Source: Polynucleobacter sp. MG-Unter2-18
Lineage (GTDB): Bacteria > Pseudomonadota > Gammaproteobacteria > Burkholderiales > Burkholderiaceae
Assembly: GCF_018687675.1 (NCBI RefSeq)
Contig: NZ_CP061302.1
Span: forward strand, 1,624,192-1,688,191
Length of the DNA stretch: 64,000 bases
Reading direction: 5' to 3'
The notes under the pieces were generated by a model. That model was not told the origin of the DNA. It ran no database searches and saw only the letters and a program-made list of their open reading frames with translations. Both the position numbers and the translations under genes were made by a program. Each line of letters opens with the position of its first letter. Within the stretch, counting starts at the first letter, position 1. Of this stretch, positions 9,014 to 17,375 are shown piece after piece.

Positions 9014-9247
9014 TTAGGCCTCAAATACCCGAACTTGCTGCTCAACTTGAGCAAGCATAGCCTGGCAATGTTTTAGAAGTGCTGCACCACGCTGATAAGC
9101 CAAAAGCGTCTCTTCCAAAGAGAATTTGCCTGATTCCATATCCGAAATCAGCTTTTCCAGCTCCTTGACAGCCTGTTCATAACGCAAATTAGGGTCGATT
9201 TGCAGCTCAAGACCGGGCTTCTGATCTTCAGATTTCTTCGCTGGCAT
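9014..9247 (-). CDS. xseB: Exodeoxyribonuclease VII small subunit
   Basis: Small subunit of ExoVII, which degrades single-stranded DNA into short oligonucleotides with the large subunit XseA (not in this window). The 77-residue product carries the family core YEQAVKELEKLISDME followed by GKFSLEETLLAYQRG, predicted as two helices. It is preceded by a GGAAATAAG ribosome site and is first of the xseB-ispA-dxs run. Length is normal. Confidence 0.95.
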   Translation of the reverse strand: MPAKKSEDQKPGLELQIDPNLRYEQAVKELEKLISDMESGKFSLEETLLAYQRGAALLKHCQAMLAQVEQQVRVFEA

Positions 9248-9316
9248 TGGCTTATTTCCTTCAAATTTCTTAGAGATGTAGCCCCCTATATTAAAGCGAG
9301 ATGAGGGTCAGATGGG

Positions 9317-9322
9317 TATAAT
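9317..9322 (+). promoter_or_regulatory. Candidate -10 box for the Rieske oxygenase gene
   Basis: A perfect TATAAT hexamer preceded by GATGGG, about 88 bp before the ATG at 9410. The predicted start near 9329 gives an 80-nt leader. No convincing -35 hexamer is seen at 16-18 bp. Confidence 0.5.
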
Positions 9323-9336
9323 CGCTTCCTTCCTTT

Positions 9337-9389
9337 CCAATATCGATCCGTCGATGGTTGGATTGGTTATTCCGCTTAGCTTCGGCTGA
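9337..9389 (+). other. Two hairpins in the leader of the Rieske oxygenase gene
   Basis: Hairpin 1 (9337-9361): CCAAT-ATCGA pairs with TCGAT-GTTGG around a TCCG loop, about 10 bp with one G bulge and one wobble pair. Hairpin 2 (9376-9389): TTAGC and GCTGA close a TTCG tetraloop. Both fall between the putative -10 box and the GGGGAG ribosome site. Pairing is seen directly; a regulatory role is not established. Confidence 0.45.
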
Positions 9390-9409
9390 CGTTTTCGGGG
9401 GTGGGGAGA

Positions 9410-10516
9410 ATGACTAATCTGGCTACCGCGCAGCAGCTTGCGCCGTCCAACTTACAACTGCCGGTTTCGGCCTATTTTGACGTTGATCTCTATCAGCGTG
9501 AAATTGAACTGCTTTTTAAGCAGGGCCCGGGCTATGTTGGTCACGAACTCATGGTTCCCGAGATGGGCTCCTACCAAACTTTGACATCCGAGAATGAAGG
9601 CCGCCTATTGGTTCGAAACCAAGCCGGCGTTGAACTCCTCTCTAATGTCTGCCGCCATCGCCAAGCACTCATGCTCAATGGCAAAGGCAAGGCAGACAAT
9701 ATTGTTTGCCCCCTGCACCGCTGGACCTACGATTTAAACGGTCAACTCATGGGCGCACCCCATTTTGAAGATAAGCCTTGCCTTAATCTCGGTAAATCAC
9801 CTTTGCAGAATTGGCAAGGACTCTTATTTGAAGGTCCACGTGATGTGCGTACCGATCTTGCCAAGCTTGGCGTAGCTGATGATCTCAACTTTGAAGGCTA
9901 CGTTTTAGATCATGTTGAGGTCCATGAATGCAATTACAACTGGAAGACTTTTATTGAGGTCTATCTTGAGGACTATCACGTAGTGCCCTTTCATCCAGGC
10001 TTAGGTAAGTTTGTTTCTTGCGAAGACTTGCGTTGGGAATTTGGTGACTGGCACAGCGTGCAGACGGTTGGTATTCACAAGAATTTAGAAAAGCCTGGCT
10101 CGCCCGTGTATCAAAAGTGGCATGAAGCAGTGTTACGCCATCATGGAGGTAAGACTCCGCGCCATGGCGCCATCTGGCTTACCTACTACCCTAATGTGAT
10201 GGTCGAATGGTACCCCGGTGTTTTATGTGTTTCCACCTTACATCCAATGGGTCCTAATAAAACACGTAATGTGGTGGAGTTTTATTACCCTGAAGAAATC
10301 GCGCTCTTTGAACGCGAATTCGTAGAGGCAGAGCGTGCAGCCTATATGGAAACTTGTATTGAGGATGATGAAATTGCGGAGCGTATGGATGCTGGTCGCG
10401 CCGCTCTGTTAGCTCGTGGTCAAAATGAAGTGGGTCCATACCAAAGCCCCATGGAAGATGGCATGCAGCATTTTCATGAATGGTACCGTCGCGCCATGAA
10501 CTATCAAGGCGCATAA
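9410..10516 (+). CDS. Rieske-type aromatic ring-hydroxylating oxygenase, alpha-subunit family
   Basis: A 368-residue oxygenase component that would use electrons passed through a Rieske cluster to activate O2 at a mononuclear iron. The Rieske ligands are visible as C81-x-H83 (VCRHRQAL) and C100-x2-H103 (VCPLHRW). The catalytic-domain iron ligands are H190 and H195 in EDYHVVPFHPGL. Start ATG at 9410 follows a GGGGAG ribosome site; an in-frame GTG at 9401 is less likely. No beta subunit, ferredoxin or reductase gene is adjacent, so the electron donor is unknown. A plant-type ferredoxin/reductase fusion at 32178-33224 is one candidate. It is followed after 38 bp by sseA. The substrate cannot be told from sequence alone. 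Confidence 0.88.
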   Translation: MTNLATAQQLAPSNLQLPVSAYFDVDLYQREIELLFKQGPGYVGHELMVPEMGSYQTLTSENEGRLLVRNQAGVELLSNVCRHRQALMLNGKGKADNIVCPLHRWTYDLNGQLMGAPHFEDKPCLNLGKSPLQNWQGLLFEGPRDVRTDLAKLGVADDLNFEGYVLDHVEVHECNYNWKTFIEVYLEDYHVVPFHPGLGKFVSCEDLRWEFGDWHSVQTVGIHKNLEKPGSPVYQKWHEAVLRHHGGKTPRHGAIWLTYYPNVMVEWYPGVLCVSTLHPMGPNKTRNVVEFYYPEEIALFEREFVEAERAAYMETCIEDDEIAERMDAGRAALLARGQNEVGPYQSPMEDGMQHFHEWYRRAMNYQGA

Positions 10517-10554
10517 TTAAGCAACATCAATCTCATCCTCAATAGGAAACCATC

Positions 10555-11385
10555 ATGACGCCTCTCATTACTGCAAACCAGTTAGAAGAAATCATTAATA
10601 GTGGTGAGAATGTTTTACTGTGCGATTGCCGCTTTGATTTAGTCGATCCGCTAGCTGGTCGTAATTCTTATTTAGAAGGCCATATTCCAGGCGCACTCTT
10701 TGTCGACCTAGACCACGATTTATCTGGTGAAAAGACGGGCAAGAATGGTCGTCACCCACTTCCCACCCCAGAAGCCTGGGCGCAAACCAAATCTCGCTTA
10801 GGCATTGACTCCAATACCCTAGTGATTGCCTACGATAATCAGGGCTCTGTATATGCCAGTCGCCTTTGGTGGATGCTCAAAGCTACTGGCCATGCCAATG
10901 TTCAAGTATTGGATGGCGGTCTAGATGCTTGGAATGGACCCATCGGCACCATGCCACGCGAAGCAAATCCAACAACAACGCCAGTACCCACAATGCCTTA
11001 CGTTGGCTTAGTAACAGTAGAAGAGGTAGTTCACAATCTCAAAGCCAAAACGAATGTCATTATTGATGCTCGTGCAAATGATCGCTTCCATGGTCAAAAT
11101 GAAACCTTAGATCCTATTGGTGGACATATCCCTAACGCAATTAATTACTGTTTTAGAGAAAATCTTTCCAGAAAAAGTTTTAAGGCTCCAGATCAACTTT
11201 TCAAAGACTTTGTAGATCTTCTGGGCTCAACCAAACCCTCTGAGGTGATTCATCAATGTGGCTCTGGAGTTACGGCCTGCCATAACTTACTAGCCATGGA
11301 ACTAGCTGGCCTCAAGGGCTCACGTGTATACGCAGGTAGCTGGAGCGAATGGTGTGCCGACCCAAGCCGACCAGTAGCTCTTTAA
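10555..11385 (+). CDS. sseA: 3-mercaptopyruvate/thiosulfate sulfurtransferase (two rhodanese domains)
   Basis: Transfers sulfane sulfur from 3-mercaptopyruvate (or thiosulfate) to an acceptor such as cyanide or thiols. The 276-residue product has an inactive N-terminal rhodanese domain (about 8-130) and an active C-terminal one (about 155-275). The catalytic loop is HQCGSGVTACH, with C235. The CGSGVTA loop is typical of mercaptopyruvate rather than thiosulfate preference. Ribosome site AATAGGAAA precedes the ATG. It probably shares a transcript with the upstream Rieske oxygenase. Its stop codon shares the four bases TTAA with the convergent ZIP transporter. Confidence 0.92.
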   Translation: MTPLITANQLEEIINSGENVLLCDCRFDLVDPLAGRNSYLEGHIPGALFVDLDHDLSGEKTGKNGRHPLPTPEAWAQTKSRLGIDSNTLVIAYDNQGSVYASRLWWMLKATGHANVQVLDGGLDAWNGPIGTMPREANPTTTPVPTMPYVGLVTVEEVVHNLKAKTNVIIDARANDRFHGQNETLDPIGGHIPNAINYCFRENLSRKSFKAPDQLFKDFVDLLGSTKPSEVIHQCGSGVTACHNLLAMELAGLKGSRVYAGSWSEWCADPSRPVAL

Positions 11386-12155
11386 TGCAAGAGTGACAGC
11401 AGAATTACCAAGCCAACGCCACAAGCAATCAAAATCGTTTGACGTAAGGACTCCGCCCAATGTGGGCGCCGGTGCATTTGTGGAATCAGATCACTCACTG
11501 CAATGTAAATAAAACTACTTGATGCGATGACTAGTAAATACGGCATTGCCGCATGCGCCCTCTCCAAAAAGAAGTACGCCAAGACACCCCCGAGCACCGC
11601 AGCTAAGCCACAAATTAAGTTGTACATCAAAGCACGAGTGCGAGTAAATCCAGCATTCAACAGTACGATGAAATCACCAATTTCTTGTGGAATCTCGTGA
11701 GCAATGATGGCGATCGCCGTAAAGATGCCTACCTGGTAATCCGCCATAAAGGCAGCGGCAATCAAAACACCATCAACAAAATTATGTATGCCATCGCCGA
11801 CCAAAATCATCCAACCACTGCGACCCGCCACTTCTGCATCATGACCATGGTGATGATCATGACCATCTCCTTCGTGATGATGGCTATGGCGCAATAAAGA
11901 AATTTTCTCAAGCAAGAAAAAGCCTAAGAGCCCTGCAAGCAAGGTAGCAAACAACAACTGAGGGTTCACACCCGGCATCGTGAATGCTTCAGGTAACGAA
12001 TGCAGTAAGGCGGTGGCCAGCAAAATACCCACTGACACACTCACCATGCTGTGAACCATCTTTGATAACAAAGACAAAGAAAAACTTGCGGCAATCAGAA
12101 CGCTAGTTGTTCCCGCTAGCGCTGTTACCAACAAGATACTTTGCAGTACTGACAT
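11382..12155 (-). CDS. ZIP family metal transporter
   Basis: Inner-membrane divalent metal uptake protein (zinc, possibly iron or manganese). The 257-residue product has about eight hydrophobic segments. A cytoplasmic-type His-rich loop (residues about 90-106, HSHHHEGDGHDHHHGHD) lies between segments 3 and 4. The paired metal-site motifs of the family are visible as H124-N125-x2-D128 (DGIHNFVDG) and H153-E154-x3-E158 (AHEIPQEIG). Metal specificity cannot be read from the sequence. It follows the dienelactone hydrolase gene by 5 bp and is the last gene of a polA-led minus-strand run. Confidence 0.93.
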   Translation of the reverse strand: MSVLQSILLVTALAGTTSVLIAASFSLSLLSKMVHSMVSVSVGILLATALLHSLPEAFTMPGVNPQLLFATLLAGLLGFFLLEKISLLRHSHHHEGDGHDHHHGHDAEVAGRSGWMILVGDGIHNFVDGVLIAAAFMADYQVGIFTAIAIIAHEIPQEIGDFIVLLNAGFTRTRALMYNLICGLAAVLGGVLAYFFLERAHAAMPYLLVIASSSFIYIAVSDLIPQMHRRPHWAESLRQTILIACGVGLVILLSLLH

Positions 12156-12160
12156 GGAAA

Positions 12161-13057
12161 TTAGGCAACCCCGTTTTGTTTAAACCAAGCAATACATTTT
12201 TCCCAACCATCTTTTGCAGGACCTTCGCGATAAGTAGCTCGGTAGTCTGCATGGAAAGCATGCGGTGCATCAGGATAGATCTCAAAACGAGAGGCTTTAG
12301 CTGCTGGATTTTTGGGGGCTGCTTTTGCAAGTGCTTCACGCATTTGCTCAACACTCTCTAGGGAGATGCCAGTATCAGCGCCGCCATACAAGCCAAGCAC
12401 TGGTGCCTTGAGATCAGCAGCAATATCGACTGGGTGGCGCGGATTGCCTTCCGTTTTCTCGCCAATGACACGACCATACCAAGCTACGCCAGTCTTAACC
12501 TGAGGCAGTGTGGCCGATAACCAAGTAATGCGACCACCCCAGCAAAATCCAGTAACGCCAACTTTTTTCAAGTTGCCACCATTCTTACCGGCCCACACTA
12601 AGGCTGCTTGTAAGTCATTGAGAACTTGAGTATCTCCCGTTGGGGCAACGATATTTTTTTGAATCTCGGCAATGGTGCCATAAGTATTCGGATCGCCAGC
12701 ACGAGTAAAGAATTCTGGGGCAATCGCCAGGTAACCCAATTTAGCAAAACGTCTAGTGACGTCTGCAATGTATTCGTGCACACCAAAGATTTCACTGGCA
12801 ACAATCACAATCGGCAAATTACCTGTGGCTTTTTCTGGACGTGAAACATAGGCAGGCATCTGAAAACTGCCTACCGGAATCATTTGCTCGCCCGCCTTAA
12901 TGCCGGCGAAATCCGTTTGGATCGCTGCGGCCATAACTGGCTCAGAAGCGGCTACAAAACCAATTCCCATAGTTGTTGCTGTGATAGCGGAGGCTTTCAT
13001 AAAACCTCTTCTATCGCTAGACACCCTGCTTGAACCCTGATCTTTTTTCGTTGTCAT
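12161..13057 (-). CDS. Tat-exported dienelactone hydrolase family protein
   Basis: Alpha/beta hydrolase of the carboxymethylenebutenolidase (dienelactone hydrolase) family, 298 residues. The catalytic triad is visible: C172 in GFCWGGR (Cys nucleophile, as in true dienelactone hydrolases), D228 in YGGADTG and H266 in PDAPHAFH. The N-terminus has a twin-arginine signal, SDRRGFMK at 14-21, a hydrophobic stretch, and an Ala-x-Ala-like cleavage site near residue 43 (PVMA). The product is therefore predicted in the periplasm in folded form. ATG at 13057 is preceded by an AGGAGA ribosome site. It lies 16 bp after polA. The substrate is unknown; no other chloroaromatic-degradation genes are near. Confidence 0.9.
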   Translation of the reverse strand: MTTKKDQGSSRVSSDRRGFMKASAITATTMGIGFVAASEPVMAAAIQTDFAGIKAGEQMIPVGSFQMPAYVSRPEKATGNLPIVIVASEIFGVHEYIADVTRRFAKLGYLAIAPEFFTRAGDPNTYGTIAEIQKNIVAPTGDTQVLNDLQAALVWAGKNGGNLKKVGVTGFCWGGRITWLSATLPQVKTGVAWYGRVIGEKTEGNPRHPVDIAADLKAPVLGLYGGADTGISLESVEQMREALAKAAPKNPAAKASRFEIYPDAPHAFHADYRATYREGPAKDGWEKCIAWFKQNGVA

Positions 13058-13073
13058 CTCTTAGTCTCCTAAT

Positions 13074-15899
13074 TTAGTGCGCTTCTTCCCAATTATCGCC
13101 AATCCCAATACCAACCACCAAAGGAACCTTTAGCTCAGCTACCTTACACATTAAATCAGGTAGTTTTGCTTGCAAAAGCTCCAGCTCATCTAGCGGCACA
13201 TCAAATACCAGCTCATCGTGGACCTGTAGGAGCATGCGGGTCTTCAGCTGCTCTTGTTCTAACCAGTTTTCGACCGCAATCATGGCCAATTTGATCAGGT
13301 CGGCCGCAGTTCCTTGCATTGGCGCATTAATTGCAGCCCGCTCAGCTCCTTGGCGGCGCGGACCACTCCCCTTGATTTCTGGGAGCCATAGACGCCTACC
13401 AAAGACCGTCTCGACATAACCATTCTCTCTGGCCTCCAAGCGAGTGCGCTCCATATACTGAGCCACTCCCGGATAACGATCAAAGTACTTAGCAATGTAG
13501 TTTTGGGCTGCTGAGCGCTCAATACCCAGATTACCAGCTAGACCAAAGGCACTCATGCCATAAATTAAGCCAAAGTTAATGACCTTGGCATAGCGACGCT
13601 GCTCTGAATTAACGCTTTCTAATGGCACTCCAAAAATCTCAGCAGCGGTAGCTTGGTGAACGTCTTTACCAGCAGCGAATGCAGCTAATAGGTTTTCATC
13701 CTCAGCAATGTGCGCCATGATGCGCAATTCAATTTGAGAATAGTCGGCAGAAAGCAACTTACAACCTTCAGCCGGAATGAACGCTTCTCGAATGCGACGG
13801 CCCTCTTCCGTGCGCACAGGAATGTTCTGCAAGTTCGGATCGCTTGAAGCCAAACGCCCAGTCACCGCAGTCGCCTGAGAAAAACTCGTATGCACTCGTC
13901 CCGTTTTAGGATCTGCCATACGTGGGAGCTTCTCGATATAAGTCGACATCAATTTAGCGAGACTGCGGTAATCCAAGATACGCGCAGGTAAGGGATAGTC
14001 TTCTGCCAACTTTTGCAGCACTTCCTCATCAGTCGATGGCGCACCCGATGGTGTCTTTTTAATTACGGGGAGCTCTAACTGCCCAAATAAAATCTCTGCG
14101 ATCTGCTTGGGGGATTGGATATTAAATGGTTGTCCAGCAAGCTTATGAATCTCACCCTCTAGGGCTAACAGACGTTTGCCAACTTCTTGACCTTGCTGAG
14201 ATAGCAAAGCAGAGTCAATCCGAATCCCATTACGCTCCATGATGCCCAGGACCCGCATTGCTGGCATCTCGATATTTTCATAAATATAAAGAAGGCCAGG
14301 GCTTGCCTGAATTTGTGGCCACAATACATGGTGTAACCGTAGAGTAATGTCAGCATCTTCTGCTGCGTAGTCGGTGGCGATTTTCAGATCTACTTGATCA
14401 AAGCCAATCTGGTGGACACCCTTACCGCATACCTCTTCATACTTAATAGTCTTCATGCCGAGATGTCGCTCGGCTAAGTTATCCATGTTGTGAGGCATAT
14501 GCGATTCGAGCACATAAGATTCCAACATGGTGTCAAAAGTAATGCCTTGCAAAGCAACGCCATAGTTCGCAAAGATATGGCTGTCGTACTTGAGGTTTTG
14601 CCCTAGCTTTAAATTAGTCGCGCTTTCTAGCCAAGGCTTCATGCGCGCCAAAACCAGTTCGCGACTGAGCTGAGCTTCTCCATTACGATGCGCTACCGGT
14701 ATATAACAAGCCTCTCCAGGAGTGACGCAAAGCGAAATACCGACAAGCTCTGCAGCCAGCGCATCTAAGCTAGTGGTCTCGGTATCAACTGCCGTAAGAG
14801 CAGCAACTTCAATTTTTTTAATCCAACGGTCCAGCGCTATTTCATCAACTACACACTCATAGTGTTTTGCAATCGCTCCTTGCAGATCGGTTGTTTCTTG
14901 CGATAAGGCAGTTGTCGCTTCTGTAGCAGTGGGGCCAAATTTCTTGACTGCAGCTTTTACATTTTCTTCGGCAGTATTTTTGATGGGGCTACCAGCCAAA
15001 TCAAAATCGCTGCCGGTCTCAGGAGCTGCACCACTTAACTGCCTCTCCACATCACGTAACCAAGTCTTAAATGCATAGCGCTCAAACAACTCACGCAAGA
15101 GCGGTGCATCTTCAGGTTTCGCATGCAGATCATCTAAGCCTGGAAGATGTGGCGATAAATCACAATCGGTTTTAACGGTAATGAGCTGTCGTGCTTGTGG
15201 AAGCCACTCCAAACTATTTCGTAAGTTTTCACCTACAACACCTTTTACTTGATCAGCATTCGCCATCAAATTATCTAAATCACCAAACTCAGCCAACCAT
15301 TTGTTTGCTGTTTTAGGGCCGGCCTTAGGAACGCCCGGTACGTTATCAACCGTGTCGCCAATGATGGAGAGGTAATCTACGATGCGCTCTGGTGGTACGC
15401 CAAATTTTTCAATCACACCATTGATATCCAACTTCTCATTGGTCATCGTATTAATTAAGGTGACAGAAGCATTCACCAACTGGGCCAAATCTTTATCGCC
15501 AGTAGAAATAATCGTTTCCCAACCAGCTTGGGTGGCTTGACTAGCCAAGGTGGCAATCACATCATCGGCCTCAACCCCAGAAACCATTAATACCGGCCAG
15601 CCCAAGGCTTTCACCATGGCATGGATCGGCTCAATCTGCTTTACCAAATCCTCAGGCATGGGGGAGCGATGCGCTTTGTATTCGGGATACATTTCATCCC
15701 GGAAAGTCTTACCTTTGGCATCAAAAACACAGGCAATGTGGTCAGCCTTGAGTTCTGAGCGGGCTCGGCGCATCATATTCACCATTCCATAGATGGCTCC
15801 CGTTGGGTCACCTGCCCCATTTCTGAGGTCTGGCATGGCATGGAAGGCGCGATAGAGGTAGCTAGAGCCGTCTACCAACAAGAGTCTATGTTTAGTCAT
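13074..15899 (-). CDS. polA: DNA polymerase I
   Basis: Repair and Okazaki-fragment-processing polymerase, 941 residues. The N-terminal 5'-3' exonuclease (about 1-290) starts MTKHRLLLVDGSSYLYRAF. The 3'-5' proofreading domain keeps its metal-binding acidic pair D372-x-E374 (VDTETTSL). The polymerase A domain has DYSQIELR, the YGMSAFG fingers helix and the VHDEL catalytic motif. The open frame runs 16 codons upstream, but the ATG at 15899 gives the normal N-terminus. A TACGAT -10-like box lies 6 nt before this ATG with no ribosome site, which predicts a leaderless mRNA. Followed closely by two unrelated minus-strand genes. Confidence 0.97.
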   Translation of the reverse strand: MTKHRLLLVDGSSYLYRAFHAMPDLRNGAGDPTGAIYGMVNMMRRARSELKADHIACVFDAKGKTFRDEMYPEYKAHRSPMPEDLVKQIEPIHAMVKALGWPVLMVSGVEADDVIATLASQATQAGWETIISTGDKDLAQLVNASVTLINTMTNEKLDINGVIEKFGVPPERIVDYLSIIGDTVDNVPGVPKAGPKTANKWLAEFGDLDNLMANADQVKGVVGENLRNSLEWLPQARQLITVKTDCDLSPHLPGLDDLHAKPEDAPLLRELFERYAFKTWLRDVERQLSGAAPETGSDFDLAGSPIKNTAEENVKAAVKKFGPTATEATTALSQETTDLQGAIAKHYECVVDEIALDRWIKKIEVAALTAVDTETTSLDALAAELVGISLCVTPGEACYIPVAHRNGEAQLSRELVLARMKPWLESATNLKLGQNLKYDSHIFANYGVALQGITFDTMLESYVLESHMPHNMDNLAERHLGMKTIKYEEVCGKGVHQIGFDQVDLKIATDYAAEDADITLRLHHVLWPQIQASPGLLYIYENIEMPAMRVLGIMERNGIRIDSALLSQQGQEVGKRLLALEGEIHKLAGQPFNIQSPKQIAEILFGQLELPVIKKTPSGAPSTDEEVLQKLAEDYPLPARILDYRSLAKLMSTYIEKLPRMADPKTGRVHTSFSQATAVTGRLASSDPNLQNIPVRTEEGRRIREAFIPAEGCKLLSADYSQIELRIMAHIAEDENLLAAFAAGKDVHQATAAEIFGVPLESVNSEQRRYAKVINFGLIYGMSAFGLAGNLGIERSAAQNYIAKYFDRYPGVAQYMERTRLEARENGYVETVFGRRLWLPEIKGSGPRRQGAERAAINAPMQGTAADLIKLAMIAVENWLEQEQLKTRMLLQVHDELVFDVPLDELELLQAKLPDLMCKVAELKVPLVVGIGIGDNWEEAH

Positions 15900-15905
15900 A
15901 CCGCA

Positions 15906-15915
15906 ATCGTACAAT
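15906..15915. promoter_or_regulatory. Overlapping divergent -10 elements between polA and the gene at 15981
   Basis: ATCGTACAAT at 15906-15915 reads as TACGAT on the minus strand (15906-15911, ending 6 nt before the polA ATG) and as TACAAT on the plus strand (15910-15915, about 66 bp before the ATG at 15981). One AT-rich element could thus open for transcription both ways. -35 elements are weak on both sides. Confidence 0.45.
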
Positions 15916-15980
15916 CTAGTTGCTAACTGCCTACAGATCAGGTTCAAATCCTCCTGAAAAGAGGCCTAAAAAGGTGAAAA

Positions 15981-16388
15981 ATGATGCATGCACTAACTAA
16001 CTTACTCCACTCTTCTTTGAGCCAAACCCTTGTTCTGACAAGCTTTTTAGTGGCTTTTGCCTCTTTTAGCCTCAATTCAGCACACGCTCAAAACAATTCG
16101 CAAGCGCTCAGCCCCTCTGAGTTGCAGCGCATTAATAATCAACCTTTAGCGCCTGCAGTGAGCGCATCTCAAGCAACCAGCGCGCCTGAAAGTCGTAAAC
16201 CGAGCTTTCAACACAAAGAAGCTACTGGTACTGAAATTACCGAGTACAAAGATACCAATGCGCCCACCCAGGTGGATGTGAAGACTCGCTATACCAGCTA
16301 CGAAATGGCACCTCCGGCAACAGTCATGCCTGGTGTACCAAAAGAAACTGACCTGATCAGCGTCCCGAGTATCCGAGTTCCTTTTTAA
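15981..16388 (+). CDS. Small secreted protein, possibly DUF2782 family
   Basis: A 135-residue product with a Sec-type signal peptide: a short N-region, a hydrophobic core near residues 15-33 and a likely cleavage after AHA near residue 36. The mature part is Ser/Ala/Pro-rich up to about residue 75. A short conserved-looking segment GTEITEYKDTNAPTQVDVK resembles the DUF2782 domain of periplasmic proteins; this match is by eye. Two ATGs, 15981 and 15984, follow an AAAAGGTGA ribosome site. It is 9 bp upstream of thrB, and a small protein of this kind commonly sits between polA and thrB in Burkholderiales. Function unknown. Confidence 0.75.
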   Translation: MMHALTNLLHSSLSQTLVLTSFLVAFASFSLNSAHAQNNSQALSPSELQRINNQPLAPAVSASQATSAPESRKPSFQHKEATGTEITEYKDTNAPTQVDVKTRYTSYEMAPPATVMPGVPKETDLISVPSIRVPF

Positions 16389-16397
16389 TCTTTACTT

Positions 16398-17375
16398 ATG
16401 GCCGTCTTCACCCCCATTGAACTAAGCGATATCTCTGCTTGGATATCAAGTGACTTTGATATCGGACAGGCTCTCGATATTCGTGGAATTCATGGTGGTA
16501 TTGAGAACTCCAATTTCTTTCTCGACACTGAGAAAGATGGCAAGAAGCAAGAATATGTTCTGACTATTTTCGAAAGACTGTCTGCAGAGCAGCTTCCGTA
16601 CTACCTGGAGCTGATGCGCCACTTGGCCAATAAAAGCATTCCAGTACCTAAGCCACTTGAAAACAAACAGGGGCAAATTTTATTTACACTTAAAGGTAAG
16701 CCTGCAGCAATTGTGAGCAAGCTTCCCGGCGTTTCTAGACTTGCACCTGAAGCTAAGCATTGCGCTCTGGTTGGGGAGTACTTAGCCAAAATGCATTTAG
16801 CCAGCAGCGACTTTAAGCATACTCAAGAGAATCTTCGCAGTCTTGCTTGGTGGCAAAAAACAGTCCCACAAGTGTTGGCACACTTAAGTGATGCACAAAA
16901 AGAATTGCTGACTAGCGAGCTCGCAACTCAAGAACAATTCTTTACCTCTGAGGTTTATGCATTGCTTCCTCAGGGAGCAAGCCATTGCGACCTCTTTAGA
17001 GATAACGTGCTATTTGATCCTCAAGGCGCAAGCGATGACTCTCAAGATCAACTAGGTGGTTTCTTCGACTTTTATTTCGCCGGAACAGACAAGTGGTTAT
17101 TTGATTTAGCAGTTACTGCAAATGATTGGTGCCTTGCTGACAACAAACAAGACCTAGACCCTGCTCGCTTCAAGGCGCTGATGGATGCCTATCAGGCTGT
17201 TCGTCCACTAAGTAAAGAGGAGCAGGCAAGCTTGCCTCTGATGATGCGTGCTGCAGCACTGCGATTCTGGATCTCCCGCCTGTGGGATTTTTATTTGCCA
17301 CGTGATGCGCAAATGCTCACCCCACATGACCCCCGTCACTTCGAAAATATTCTTTTAAGTCGCAAGGCAATATGA
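16398..17375 (+). CDS. thrB: Homoserine kinase (ThrB2, APH-like fold)
   Basis: Phosphorylates homoserine for threonine synthesis. The 325-residue product belongs to the aminoglycoside-phosphotransferase-like homoserine kinases, not the GHMP kinases of enteric bacteria. It has the N-terminal GIHGGIENSNFFL loop, the Brenner catalytic motif H196-C-D198-L-F-R-D-N203 and the metal-binding DFYFAG near 225. Length is typical. It overlaps the following membrane-protein gene by 4 bp (ATGA), indicating translational coupling. No other threonine gene is in the window. Confidence 0.94.
   Translation: MAVFTPIELSDISAWISSDFDIGQALDIRGIHGGIENSNFFLDTEKDGKKQEYVLTIFERLSAEQLPYYLELMRHLANKSIPVPKPLENKQGQILFTLKGKPAAIVSKLPGVSRLAPEAKHCALVGEYLAKMHLASSDFKHTQENLRSLAWWQKTVPQVLAHLSDAQKELLTSELATQEQFFTSEVYALLPQGASHCDLFRDNVLFDPQGASDDSQDQLGGFFDFYFAGTDKWLFDLAVTANDWCLADNKQDLDPARFKALMDAYQAVRPLSKEEQASLPLMMRAAALRFWISRLWDFYLPRDAQMLTPHDPRHFENILLSRKAI

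Noticed and set aside
13074..15947. polA start 16 codons upstream of 15899
   Set aside because: The added residues do not resemble DNA polymerase I, and the ATG at 15899 gives the standard N-terminus.
15940..15962. GGTTCAAATCC, like a tRNA T-loop, between polA and the gene at 15981
   Set aside because: Only three of five T-stem pairs form. A full tRNA would have to begin inside polA, and no acceptor or anticodon stem is found.
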